Origin: Ambrosia x helenae | Taxonomy: Eukaryota > Streptophyta > Magnoliopsida > Asterales > Asteraceae | Reading direction: 5' to 3' | Assembly: GCA_030844895.1 (NCBI GenBank) | Contig: CM061224.1 | Span: 3,187,591 to 3,251,590 of the forward strand | Length of the DNA: 64,000 bases | Shown: positions 33,861-44,218 of the stretch, piece after piece | Layout: each line of letters opens with the position of its first letter | Position numbering within the stretch: the stretch's first letter is position 1 | Translations under genes and position numbers: made by a program | The notes under the pieces: model-generated | Databases searched by the model: none | What the model saw: the letters and a program-made list of their open reading frames with translations, nothing else | Told to the model about the DNA's origin: nothing

Positions 33861-35808
33861 AATTACTAAATAAATCTGTTAAACCCAACTTATCACACAA
33901 CAACTCATGTTGTGCACCATATAGACCTTTTGTGAATATATCAGCTATTTGCTGACTTGTATCAACCTTTATAGGTTGAACAAAACCAGAATTAACTTTT
34001 TCTCTAAAAAAATGAAGATCTATTTCGAAGTGTTTTGTACGATCATGAAAAACTGGGTTTTCTGCAATCGAAATTGCAGACTTACTGTCACAATACAATC
34101 TAAGAGGCAATTCAGACTTAACCCCTAATTCAGACATAAGATTAGACAACCAGACCAGCTCACAAGTAGTCGAGCACATCGCTCGATACTCGGCTTCAGC
34201 CGTTGATCTAGAAACAACACTTTGTTTCTTACTTTTCCAGGAGATGAGGTTATCTCCTAAGAAAACGCAGAAACCGGTAACGGATTTCCGAGTAATAATA
34301 CATTTAGCCCAGTCTGCATCCGAGTATGCAGACAACACAAACTTATCACTTTTTTTGACCCACGGACCTTTCCCTGGTGAAGCTTTAAGATACCTTAACA
34401 GTCTTAAAGCAATACGTAATATCGCTTCACTAGGTTTATGCATGAATTGACTTAAGAATTGCACAGTATAACTAATATCTGGACGAGTTATAGACAAATA
34501 AATTAGCTTTCCTATCAACTTTTGAAAACCAGTAACATCATCAAGAAGTTTTTCAGATTTATTACCTTTCATAGTTAAGACATAATTCTGTTCAATAGGA
34601 AAGTTAACTGGTTTACAACCTAAGTATCCATACTCACTTAACAAGTCCAAACAATACTTTCTTTGATTTAGACAAATTCCATCCTGAGAATATAAGACCT
34701 CTATACCCAGAAAGTATTTTAATTTGCCTAAATCTTTTATTTGAAAGTTTTCTTTAAGCAGCTTTTTTACATTACTAATCTCACTATCATTGTTACCAGT
34801 AATAACAATATCGTCCACATATACAAGTAACACAACAAAAACACCATTACCAGACTTAATAAACATCGAGTAGTCACAGACACTACGAACAAAACCTATA
34901 CTCAACAACACATCTACAAGCTTTTCGTTCCATTGTCTCGGAGCCTGTTTTAGCCCGTACAAGGACTTAATCAGCTTGCAAACTTTAGACTCATTGCCTG
35001 AACTATACCCTTCAGGCAGTGACATATAGACGTCTTCACTAATTGACCCATAAAGAAAGGCGTTATTTATGTCAAGTTGAAATAACGACCAATTGTTTTG
35101 CACGGCTAAACTAATTACAGACCTAACTGTAACCATCTTAACTACCGGAGAAAATGTTTCTCCAAAATCTATGCCTTCACGTTGGTTGTAACCCTTAGCA
35201 ACCAATCGTGCTTTAAACCTTTCTACTTCACCATTGGACTTGTACTTCACTTTGTATACCCATTTGCACCTAATAGCTTTCCTATTGGGTGGCAAATCAG
35301 TAATAGTCCAAGTTTGGTTTCTATACAAAGCCTCCATCTCACTATTCATAGCCTCTATCCACCTTGGATCCTTAGAGGCTTCATAGTAAGATGTCGGTTC
35401 ACTAATTTTATTCACATTAGACACAAAACACATGTTTTCACATGATAAATTTGAGTAGTTAACAACTTTATCAAGACCATATTTAACTTTACCATCTAAT
35501 ACATAATCACTAAATCTTTTTGGTAACACAGATTCTCTATTAGAGTGTCTTATGTTACTAGACCTATTTCCCTCAGGAGTCGTAGTCTCATCATTTGATG
35601 TTTCAAAATCCGAGGTGGTAGTCCCTTTACCACTAGAACTACTAGGTGGCTGATCTCTTGAGCAATCTACCTCACTAGTAGCTCTAGGAAAGTCATCTAA
35701 ACCATCCTGAGGAGAAACATCATGAGTACTAGCGGTTCCCCCTTCATCATCGGGAAGATTTGTGTTACGAGATGTAACATTGTCACCTTTAGAAATCTCA
35801 GTTTCCAT
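33859..35808 (-). pseudogene. Copia reverse transcriptase and RNase H
   Basis: 649 residues open without a break; the listed start is simply the first ATG in a longer polyprotein frame that extends upstream to about 35940. An acidic/Ser-Thr linker occupies residues 1-90. Reverse transcriptase follows: WVYKVKYKSNGEVERFKARL, FQLDINNAFLYG and the catalytic YVDD in LLVYVDDIVITGN. RNase H has YSDADWA, SRSTAEAEYRAM and DSKSAISIAENPVFHDRTKH. The domain is complete to IADIFTKGL and LGLTDLF. The gene as a whole is broken upstream, so this part can be expressed only if the polyprotein frame is bypassed. Confidence 0.95.
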
Positions 35809-35927
35809 ACTATCAAAAAAATTAATATGATTTAAATCTTGAAAAACAGGTTCTTTAAACTCAGTTTTAAATGGAAATATGTTTTCATAAAATTTTACGT
35901 CTCTCGAAAATTCAATTTCCTTTGTTT

Positions 35928-36532
35928 CTAAACAAAAAATTTTATAACCTCATACGGACTTTTACCACCTAGAACAGACGAAGGAACCCTGTTAATAAGA
36001 TATGAAGCAGTAAGCACACAATCAGACCAGAATCTCAAGGGGACGTTGCTTTGAAAAAGTAAAGCTCTAGCTGTGTTAAGAAGGTGCCTGTGTTTTCTCT
36101 CCACAACACCATTTTGTTGTGGAGTGTAAACACATGATGTTTGATGTAAAATACCTTTCTTATTACAGAAATCAGTCATCTGCTTATTAACAAACTCAGA
36201 CCTGTTATCACTTCTAAAAACCTTTATACATTTAGAAAACTGTGTTTTTATTAACTCATAAAAATTTACAAGTTTTCAAACACCTCACCTTTTCCTTTTA
36301 ACATATACACCCACACTGACCTTGAATAATCATCAACGACAGTCAAAAAATATTTGTATCCTTCCCTACTAGTGACCCTGTAAGGACCCCATACATCAAG
36401 ATGCACAAGATCCCCTACATTCCTTGTTTTGTGATCACTAAGAGGGAAAGGTACCCTGACCTGTTTGGCCTTATGACAAACATCACAAGGACTTGATTCA
36501 GACTCACTAATCTTTAAAGAATCTTTTAACAC
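35928..36532 (-). pseudogene. Copia integrase, frameshifted and deleted
   Basis: The first part (36266-36532) has the zinc-binding CDVCHKAKQ, then DVWGPY and VVDDYSRSVWVY with two of the three catalytic acidic residues. A single-base loss near 36269-36274 turns the frame into a stop after GEVFENL. The second part (35928-36179) holds YTPQQNGVVERKHRHLLN with the catalytic Glu and FWSDCVLTASYLINRVPSSV. After KSPYEVIK about 130-150 bp expected in copia integrases are missing and the frame changes before LETKEIEFSRDV. Positions are my reading of the frames; no repaired protein is given. Confidence 0.9.
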
Positions 36533-36571
36533 AGCTAGAACTTGACTAGATGGGTGACCTAGTCTACTATG

Positions 36572-38191
36572 CTAAAGACCTTGTTCACTAATACTGTTAA
36601 AACATAGATTACTAACACTCACATTATTGCCTACAAAATATAGACCATCTTGTTGTCTACCAGTCACCAGGATTTTCCTTGACTTGGAATCCTGAATACA
36701 ACACTTGTGTTCATTAAACAAGACATCTAGCTTATTATCCTTAGCTAGTTTGTGCACAGAAACAAGATTTACACAATAATCAGGTATAAAAAACACATCA
36801 GTCAATATAACCCCATCTGCAAGTTTTATATCTCCTATCTTAGTAACTTTAGCATGAGTTCCATTAGGATGTTTTACTTCCAGATTTAGTTTAGAGACAA
36901 CAACACAATTAATCATATACTTATCTGGTCCTACCATATGTAAATTAGCCCCTGAATCCATTATCCACCCAAACAATAAAGCATACTTAACTAGACTGGA
37001 ACAACATGAAACATTTTTAAACATAGAAGACAATTTGTTTAAGACAGACAGACTTGAAAAACCAGTTACAACAACAGACTCACCTCCAACATTTGAACTT
37101 TGAGGATCTGTTGCTGGTTTCTCACTTATTAAACTCATCAGCTTGTTAATCTGTTCAGATGTAAATGGAGACACAGGAGCAGTAGTAGAAGCACAAACAT
37201 TATTACTAGAGACTGTTGACTTTCCACCAAACCTGTTACCAGTATTGTTATTTCTAAAATTTTGAGTAGCAGGTTTTTTCTTAAAATCTGGTGGATAACC
37301 AACAATCTCATAACATCTGTCAACAGTATGACCTATCCTATTACAATGTGTACATTTTAAGTTTGGATTAGGACCCACATTTACACCTCTTCTATTATTT
37401 ACTTGACTGTTAGTTTTAGTAAAGAAGGAAACACTGGTACCTTTTCCATTACTATTAGACTTCCTATGTGACTCCTCTCTAGACACAATTGCAAAAGCAT
37501 GTTTGACACTAGGCAGTGGGTCTTGCAACAAAAGATTTGTTCTAACAGGTTGATAAATTTCATCAAGACCCATTAAAAACTGCATAAGTTTTATTAGACT
37601 ACTAAAATTATTAAATTCTTTTGAAGCCTCACAAGTACATGCAGGTAATTGAACTATGGAATCAAACTGTTTCCACATTGTATTTAATTTGTGATAATAT
37701 TCTGACACAGTACTACCATTTTGACTCATAGAACAAATGTTTTGATGCAAGTTAAACACCACTGACCCATCCACCTTATCATATGTTTCCCTTAAATCTA
37801 ACCAAACATCTCTAGCAAACTTGGAAAACACTTGACCAAGATACAATTCTTCACTAACAGAATTCAATAACCAAGACAAGACCACAGAATTGCATCTATC
37901 CCATTGTTTTCCTAATACTTCATCATCAGTAGGTCTAACAGTAGTACCATCAATAAAACCATATTTGTTTTTAGTTTCAAGAGCCAATTTCATTGCATTA
38001 GACCACACTTTATAATTTTCAGTTCCTTTTAACTTTAAACTAATTATGGTCAAGGAGCTTGTGTCACTAGGGTGAATATACAAGGGGTCTCCTATATCCA
38101 ATTTACTAATCAAGGTTCCAACATTGACAATGGAACCTTCACCAGAAGCAGTGCCACCACCACCCTGGGTAGAGTTATCATCATCAGCCAT
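36572..38191 (-). pseudogene. Copia gag and protease, ending at a premature stop
   Basis: 539 residues. The start ATG at 38191 is preceded by the untranslated leader. The Gag N-terminal part has LYIHPSDTSSLTIISLKLKG and YKVWSNAM (copia-type gag family). The zinc knuckle is CTHCNRIGHTVDRC near residue 285. Protease has the active site WIMDSGANLHM near residue 415. The frame ends with TAG at 36572-36574 exactly where copia elements have a conserved Trp before the HSRLGHPS pre-integrase motif, so a TGG-to-TAG change is likely (inference). Confidence 0.95.
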
Positions 38192-38639
38192 GTTAGAACA
38201 ATCAATTAATCACACAAACAAATCAACACACAGTCAAGCCAACAGAAGACACAACACAGTTAGCAATAGCTAACAAATACAAAAACTAACCAGAACACAA
38301 TCACAAATAGATGACCAACCCTAGGAAGACGAAACTGTGTCAGTGTTCAGATAGTGGGTTCATCACTCAAGGGTGCCCACCCAGATCTTAACACAGGAGT
38401 CTTTTTAAACTAATACGTATACCAAAAAAAACAGAAAGAAATAAACCAAAGAAATATCCAGACAATCAAGACAAAACCAAGACAAACCAGACAATCAAGA
38501 CAAAAAAAACAAGACACCACAGAGTTGGCCCAATACCGGTCCACCTAACCCGGTCAGTGGCCCTAGACACAACAACAGACAAAACAATCAATACAAGAGT
38601 TACAGAACGATCTCACCGAGGGGGGGGGCCCAAGTTAGG

Positions 38640-38800
38640 GTTCTCCAACCCTGTAACCTGTACCTTCACTTAGGGTACAGAGCTACAGGAGCAATTGAAG
38701 CAATAAGAACCACTCCTCCAGATCCAGTATCCAATACAGCTTTCCCAGAGAATCTCCAACTCTGTAATCTGTACCTTCACTTAGGGTACAGCCTTACAGA
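38640..38800 (-). repeat. Duplicated hairpin segment in the copia leader
   Basis: TGTACCTTCACTTAGGGTAC + A occurs at 38659-38679 and 38770-38790. Its ends TGTACC/GGTACA form a stem with a 9-base loop. Flanking bases (CTCCAAC, CTGTAA, TACAG, CCTCCA) are also repeated with a spacing of 111 bp. It lies in the untranslated leader between PBS and gag, where packaging or dimerisation signals are expected. Confidence 0.65.
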
Positions 38801-39133
38801 AGAACTTGAGGTCAACAAGAAGTGTTCCTCCAAGATCAGCAACAAATACACCTTTCCCAAGATCTGAATCAACTAATAATACAAGACAAATAACACTACA
38901 AGGTAATCAATAGACCAAATCTACCAAGAAGATAAGATCTACTGAGAGCCAATATCAGACCACCACCTATTAATTAGATGAGATCTAATAATACAGAATC
39001 AAGACACAACTATTTAGATCTGTTAAGAAAACTAACAGATCTGACCATGCATGAACCAGATCTAAACAGATCAGATCCAAACAACAAAAAAACAGCGGAA
39101 GACTAACAAGAAATCACAATATCACGAGCCTTA

Positions 39134-39146
39134 GGCTCTGATACCA
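39134..39146 (-). promoter_or_regulatory. Primer-binding site of the copia element
   Basis: Minus TGGTATCAGAGCC immediately after the 5' LTR, complementary to initiator-methionine tRNA. Confidence 0.95.
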
Positions 39147-39781
39147 TGTTGAAAATACTAGATCAAATCCAAATACAATACTCAAACACAAACAAAGACA
39201 AGAACAACAAAATAGCGACAAAACAAGTGACCAAATCTTATTAGTTTACCCAAACCAAAAACTCCCCCAATACCAAGATCTCAGCAAATCACTGAGATCA
39301 GAAAGAATAATACGAATACAATGTTGGTCTGCTGATTATTCAGATCAGCAGACAGATAGATGATACAATATAAAGACTTACAGACGAGTAAACTAATACA
39401 GACTCTTGATAATCAGACGAGAGAAACTACAAAGAAAGAATAAGAAAAAAATATCAAGAGAATGAACACTGCACAGAGAAGAGGATGCTTTTATATGAGG
39501 ATCCAGAAGGTTCGTTTAGCTTATCTCATACGCTTACAATCTCGACCGTTAGATTAATCCAACGACCAACATTAAAGCCCACAATATAAAGGCCATAATA
39601 AAGCCCAGCTAATAAGCCAAGCCCATTTTACTTCAGCTTATTTTAGTCAAGCCCAACCTGACCTACACAAAGCTCAACAAACACATTAGCCCAATAATCA
39701 AAACATTATAACACGGTCAACACAACTTGAATAACGTATTAGTAATTGAATTAGATTTTGAACTCATTTATCTTTTTAACA
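39147..39781 (-). repeat. 5' LTR of the copia element
   Basis: 635 bp, TG...CA on plus; TATAAAA on minus at 39489-39495. The differences from the other LTR that I could see are near positions matching 33399, 33581, 33670 and 33697, plus two single-base gaps. Confidence 0.95.
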
Positions 39782-39841
39782 GTTATCCCTCCACCCCCAC
39801 CGGAAACTCTAATGAACCAATGGGTACATTCGCAATCATAG

Positions 39842-40329
39842 AGTTTTTAACTGTTTCATTCTTATTAATAGTGTGACTTCCTATTCACTGTGTGACTTCC
39901 TATTCACTGTGTGACTGCTTACTAAAATTGAACAGCCAAACGGGTCGAATCGGTAAAAAAGGAACCAAACCCGAGCCTGTAGACTATGAAGAGGCACCCC
40001 TACTGGTTCCTCCAACACCTCATTTTATGCAACTATGAGTAGTTACCAATATCTTATATGTTTCTCATTAACCCGTGGTCTTTGTGCTTACACTAGGGGT
40101 GTCAAAATGGTGGGATAGGCTGGTCGGGTCAGGTTGAGTCGGAACACCCTATCTTCAATACGTTATGATATTTCTCCTGTTAAAGCAAGTTACGTATACA
40201 CACAAGACATTAATGATTTATATATATATAACGTGCACAAAGAACCACCATTGTGGTTTCCTTATCCATAAGTATATGATCATCTTTCTTTTCTTGTCTC
40301 ATATTTTTTAACATGCTTTGTACTTGCAG
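39842..40329. other. Helitron interior between copia and the transportin fragment
   Basis: A triplicated TGTGACT(T/G)C + CTATTCAC-like repeat occurs at 39870-39920. No gene is recognised. Confidence 0.35.
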
Positions 40330-40423
40330 CCAGATATGAATAATGTAACTGAATACATGCTACAAGTGAACAAGGACCCGGTGAAGAAAGTGTCACATGA
40401 AGCCTGTGCATTTTGGACTTTTG
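40330..40423 (+). pseudogene. Captured transportin-1-like exon
   Basis: 94 bp after TTGCAG, ending TTTTG/GTAACC. It encodes PDMNNVTEYMLQVNKDP, KKVSHEACAFWTF. It resembles the plant importin-beta2/transportin-1 HEAT repeat with EYMLQVNKD and EACEFW. It is the last captured piece before the Helitron 3' end. Confidence 0.75.
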
Positions 40424-41334
40424 GTAACCCATTAATTGTAGTTATTTTCACACCATCTACATGTTTATTAAGTTAAAAGTTATATATGTAACGTTCACCT
40501 ATGTTTCAACAACTGGGAACATATATTGGTTTGAATAAAATGTGTATTGGTTTCTTTTAAATTTTAATAAAATATTTCTACTATATTTTTTATACGTTTT
40601 ACCGCTCAAAATAATTGTAACTTGGTGAACCGCGTGTAACGCGGGCAAAGATCTAGTAAAATAAATAAAACAGAATGATTTGTTTTATTGAGGTGGTGTA
40701 AGGGTTATATTGGTTTGAGACGCTATTAGTCAAAATTGGTGGCTTAAATCTTTTGAGTGAAGTTGCTATTCAGATGTATTTTTAGTCAGTGATTACTGAC
40801 TTCAAGGAAACATGATTCATCAAACTGGACAGTGGTGTTTAAGTGGAGTTTGGGATATGTGCACCAGTGTTTCAAGGGTGATCGATGAGTGGTGTCATAG
40901 CAGTGGCTAGGCTGCAATAAGGCAGCTATGGTAACCTGATGTCACAGGGAAGTCGCAATTGAGACAGGTTTTCCGGTAGTATGCGAGAGTGAAACAGGTT
41001 GAGTTTCGAGGCTGAATTGGTTTCGGAAGGCAGCAAGTTTGTTTTGTTGACCGTAAGGCATTAAGTATTGTTCGGGTGATGTGAAAATAACCGTGAAGCA
41101 AATATTATCTAGGTTTGCAAGTTTATTTCTGGTTAAGTAGATTAATCAAGAATGTTGATGAATTAAAGAAAGTTCGTAAGTAAGAATATAAACAAGAGCC
41201 TTTATTGGAAAGAAGGTCGTCGTGTTCGCTTCTTGAAAGAAAGAATGAGAAGAGAAGAAAGTTTTGCGATGTTTGGAGATTGGTTTTGGGATCGAGAATC
41301 AAGTCGAACTAAAAAAACAGCAAACTGGTAGAAA

Positions 41335-41515
41335 GAATGAATGAACCCCCAAGAGCAGATCTTGATGAATGTGCCCCCAATAGCAGATCTTGATGAATGA
41401 TGCCCTCAAAAGCGGATCTTGATGAATGATGCCCTCAAGAGCGGATCTTGAAGAAGAAGAAAGAGATGATGCAGTCAAGAGTAGATCTTGAAGAAAGAAA
41501 AAATGCAGTCAAGAA
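41335..41515 (+). repeat. Tandem repeat in the composite element body, unit about 31 bp
   Basis: Five units of AGCAGATCTTGATGAATGAT + GCCCTCAAG, with later units diverging (GAAGAAGAAAG, GATGCAGTCAAGAGTAGATC). They lie between the Helitron end and the 3' LTR. Confidence 0.8.
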
Positions 41516-41685
41516 ACTCATTTTCGAGTTGATGCATGAAGATCAGGAACCTGCGTGGTTTGATCGAGAATGAAGAGTAAGAAGGTAAGCTAGATACTGA
41601 GCAAGAAAGTGTGAGCGATCAAGACTCGAGTGGTCAGATTGGGAAAGTAAGAGAAACATGGTCGGGCTTTAGGATTAAGAGGGAA

Positions 41686-42876
41686 TGTTGAAAGTTAATC
41701 CTAAAACATGTATGAGTTGAAAGTTGAAGGACCAAAGTGAAAGACTGGTTTAGATTAGTTTGAATGTTTTAGAATTATCTATATTACATTATAAAGGAGG
41801 AGGCATGTGCAAATATGTCCAAATTGTTTAAAGTTAAGATGGCATACCAATGGTTTTCTTTACAATTTTATAAATTTTACCACTTTTCTTCCCTAAATGC
41901 CCTTAGAAGATAATTAACTTTTATATGAAAATAGAACTCATCCAAACTAAATAAACACACGGGATAACAATATTTTTGAACAAATTTCATATAATGGCGA
42001 TGAAATATAATGATTTATATGTTATCATAATGAATAATCTTATCTCAGCTAAACTTGTATGAATTTTAAAACTTTGTCATAATAATACTTATATTATAAA
42101 CTCTTTTCTTATATATGCGTCTACCCAGCGACAAAATGGACGGGATGGTTTGACTCACTGGCTACATTGGGCAATTTTTTACCTGTTGGGTCAAGCTGGG
42201 CAAGTCTATTACAAACTTACAAATCACAACTTTTAATTTCTAAATGGACAATGACCTTCATATGATAGTTTATAAAATATCATATTATTACTACATGCTT
42301 TTGTCATGTAAATGAACTTTATCATTTAGCAAGGTGTCTTCAATGGCATGGTTATGTAGATATGCAATGACCAGGCAACTTATACAAGAGTGATGTTTAT
42401 GTTCATATTGGTCTGTTACAGTAACATACCTTTGGTTTATTAAGATTTGTTCAATAATGAGTACATGGTTTTTGTGGTGAACTGCAATTAGGTGTAAGTG
42501 GCGGCACATTTCTTTTCTTTTCTTTCTATGAATACTTGTTAAAACATAGTGTGCACATTTCTATTATTTTTGCGTAACTTGCGGTAAAAAACCTAAGTAT
42601 CGTAGTGTTGTATTGCAACACATTTGTGGATCCCGCTGCAACGCCCGGGTAAACCCACTAGTCTTATTTAAGAGATAATGATGAGTGTTAGTAATAGATT
42701 ACAATTGCTAGTAGTATTTGAGTAGGATTAGTATGGTTAATTTAGTATAAATAGGGGTCTAGGTTAATGGTTTTATGTGTCCCTTGTTTGTAAGTTCCAT
42801 TGGTTGAATAGAAAGAGTCTCGGGTTCGTATCCCAATATCTCGTGTTCGTATTTAATCTAATTGTCTGCGCCAACA
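41686..42876 (+). repeat. 3' LTR of the composite element, split by a Helitron
   Basis: The parts are 41686-41777 and 42662-42876; together about 307 bp, TGTTGAAAGTT to GCGCCAACA, matching the 5' LTR. Confidence 0.85.
41778..42661 (+). mobile_element. Non-autonomous Helitron, 884 bp, in the 3' LTR
   Basis: 5' TCTATATTACATTATAAAGG after A; 3' hairpin CCCGCTGCAACGCCCGGG, then TAAACCCA, CTAG before T. The 5' LTR shows the unoccupied site GTTATC/TTATTTAAGAG, which confirms both ends. No coding sequence is recognised. The 5' end resembles that of the Helitron ending at 56076. Confidence 0.9.
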
Positions 42877-42881
42877 TAAAC

Positions 42882-44218
42882 TTCCCGACAAGACGTGTTA
42901 ATGTACAAAATGAAAGCATCGTGAGCTCGTCGAGAGAAGGGGGATAAGAGGTTATTTTCTTGACCACAATCCGGCGTGAGAATCAATAAAATTTTCCGAT
43001 ACACAAAATCGGAATTAGCTCGAGCCAAGTGTGTCTCTTGCTGATATTGCATGGGTTTTTCTTATTGGCCAAGGGGCCTATTTATAGCCGAGAGTGATGA
43101 GAGAGTGATGAGAAGGCGGTAATAGGCTATCGCCGGGCGCAGAAATCCCACTGGCTCCCCTCTGCCCTTGACACGTGTCATCCGCAGAGGTGGAGATCTG
43201 ACTGCATGCCACATATTAGCCAGACATCGCTTTCGGGATGTACCATTGTCTCCTCTGTTGACAGCTGTTAGTGGCGTTTAAGGATGTTGTGGATCCGAGG
43301 CGTCTGATTGGCTAAGCCGCTCTGTCATTGTACTTCTTGTCTGCCCTGCGTCGTGGCGATCGTGGGGGAGATGTCCAGTACATGCATTGGCGAGCTCTTA
43401 TTGGCTAAATGTTGTTATCATGTGTACCTCCTATCTGCTCCCACGTCTTTGGTACCGGCGTTGGCGGATTTTGTTTGGCCAGTCGTCGTTGTCATGTGTG
43501 CCTCCTGCCTCATCTTTGGAAAGGCACATGATTGCACGTCCCTTGGCTGTGATTGGCTTGTCTGAGATTGCCCTTTCTACCGTTTGTCCCCTTCAAGCTT
43601 GCGCCAAGGCTTTCCCTTGCTTTGGCTAAGTGAATACAACAGTTGTGCGGCTTATGGCGTCCATTGGCGTATGGACATTGCGGGCGGCGCATTCTTACCT
43701 ACATTTGGTCCTTCTAGCATATGGGCTTGACCTAGGTGACTTTGGGGCATGAGGTCATATCCCTTCAATTACATTTCACTAAATGAAATTATTTTTTTCA
43801 TATGAAGAAAATACTAGACGGTAATACACGATTGTAAAAATTGTACATTGGTTGGTACTGATAGATATGAGCAACAAGCGAATCGACTAACGATGATAAA
43901 CTAAGGTGGCGACAACAAAGATAGAGAGGGATGTGACAATACGTTGCTACTCCAATGATGATGGATACCCCATAAAACAATAATGTAGCTTAGAAAGAAA
44001 AAAAATTCGAAATACTACACATTTTTTTATAAAATTCTCTGCTACAACGTAACTCAAACAACTATAACTTATAAACAATTTTTAAATTTCATCAAACATG
44101 CCTCTTCAACCTTTTTACCATATATTACACCTAATCTATAATCCTTTAATATTTATAAGATTTAAACTCCTAACCTTTTGTTTATGAATTTAATCAAAAT
44201 ACACATGGAGTAACGAAT
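42882..44218 (-). other. LTR-like or promoter-like region, unassigned
   Basis: 43078-43086 holds a minus TATAAATAG followed downstream by a leader-like stretch (CAAGAGACACAC ...). The region to 43750 is less AT-rich and unique-looking, with ACACGTGTCA near 43170. It could be U3-R of an LTR retrotransposon interrupted at TAAAC by the composite element, since the sequence before 26009 would then be its continuation. No partner LTR was found. 43790-44218 shows nothing. Confidence 0.3.

Larger units (their letters stand above)
33210..39781 (-). mobile_element. Ty1/copia retrotransposon, complete structure, broken pol
   Basis: 6572 bp with two LTRs of 637 and 635 bp, 5-bp duplication GTTAT, PBS and polypurine tract. 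Order on minus: gag, protease, integrase, reverse transcriptase, RNase H, as in copia. By eye the LTRs differ by about four substitutions and two 1-bp indels, so it is recent. Coding is interrupted three times: a stop in the pre-integrase region, a 1-bp frameshift in integrase, and a deletion between integrase and reverse transcriptase. It could move only with proteins from another copy. Confidence 0.95.
29298..40656 (+). mobile_element. Gene-capturing Helitron (interrupted by copia)
   Basis: The 5' end is TCTATACATATAATATTTAG after an A at 29297. The 3' end is hairpin CCGCG-TGTAA-CGCGG (40630-40644), then GCAAAGAT and CTAG at 40653-40656, followed by T. Without the copia insertion and one 5-bp duplicate it is about 4.8 kb. 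All recognisable gene pieces are in plus orientation with introns: EMF2/VRN2-like, phosphoglucomutase-family and transportin-like. No Rep or helicase is seen, so it is non-autonomous. Its leader at 29480-29560 looks like a 5' UTR with an AAG/GTAATC donor. Confidence 0.85.
26014..42876 (+). mobile_element. Composite: short LTR retrotransposon inflated by four insertions
   Basis: The ends are TGTTGATAGTT (26014) and GCCAACA (42876), flanked by the 5-bp duplication TAAAC at 26009-26013 and 42877-42881. Removing insertions leaves LTRs of about 310 bp and an internal region of about 1.3 kb without gag-pol, so it is a TRIM/LARD-like non-autonomous element. The PBS is at 29034-29045 and a purine-rich AGGATTAAGAGGGAA precedes the 3' LTR. 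The LTRs differ at roughly 25 positions by eye, plus an 8-bp indel, so the insertion is old. Insertions: hAT 26199-27128 and Helitron 27137-28901 in the 5' LTR; Helitron 29298-40656, itself carrying a copia element, in the body; Helitron 41778-42661 in the 3' LTR. Confidence 0.85.

Noticed and set aside
34244..35445. Plus-strand ORFs over the copia RT
   Set aside because: Antisense shadows of the reverse transcriptase frame.
40093..40150. TAGGGGTGT...ACACCCTA mini-element
   Set aside because: Only about 58 bp and no 8-bp duplication; may be a hAT remnant or chance.
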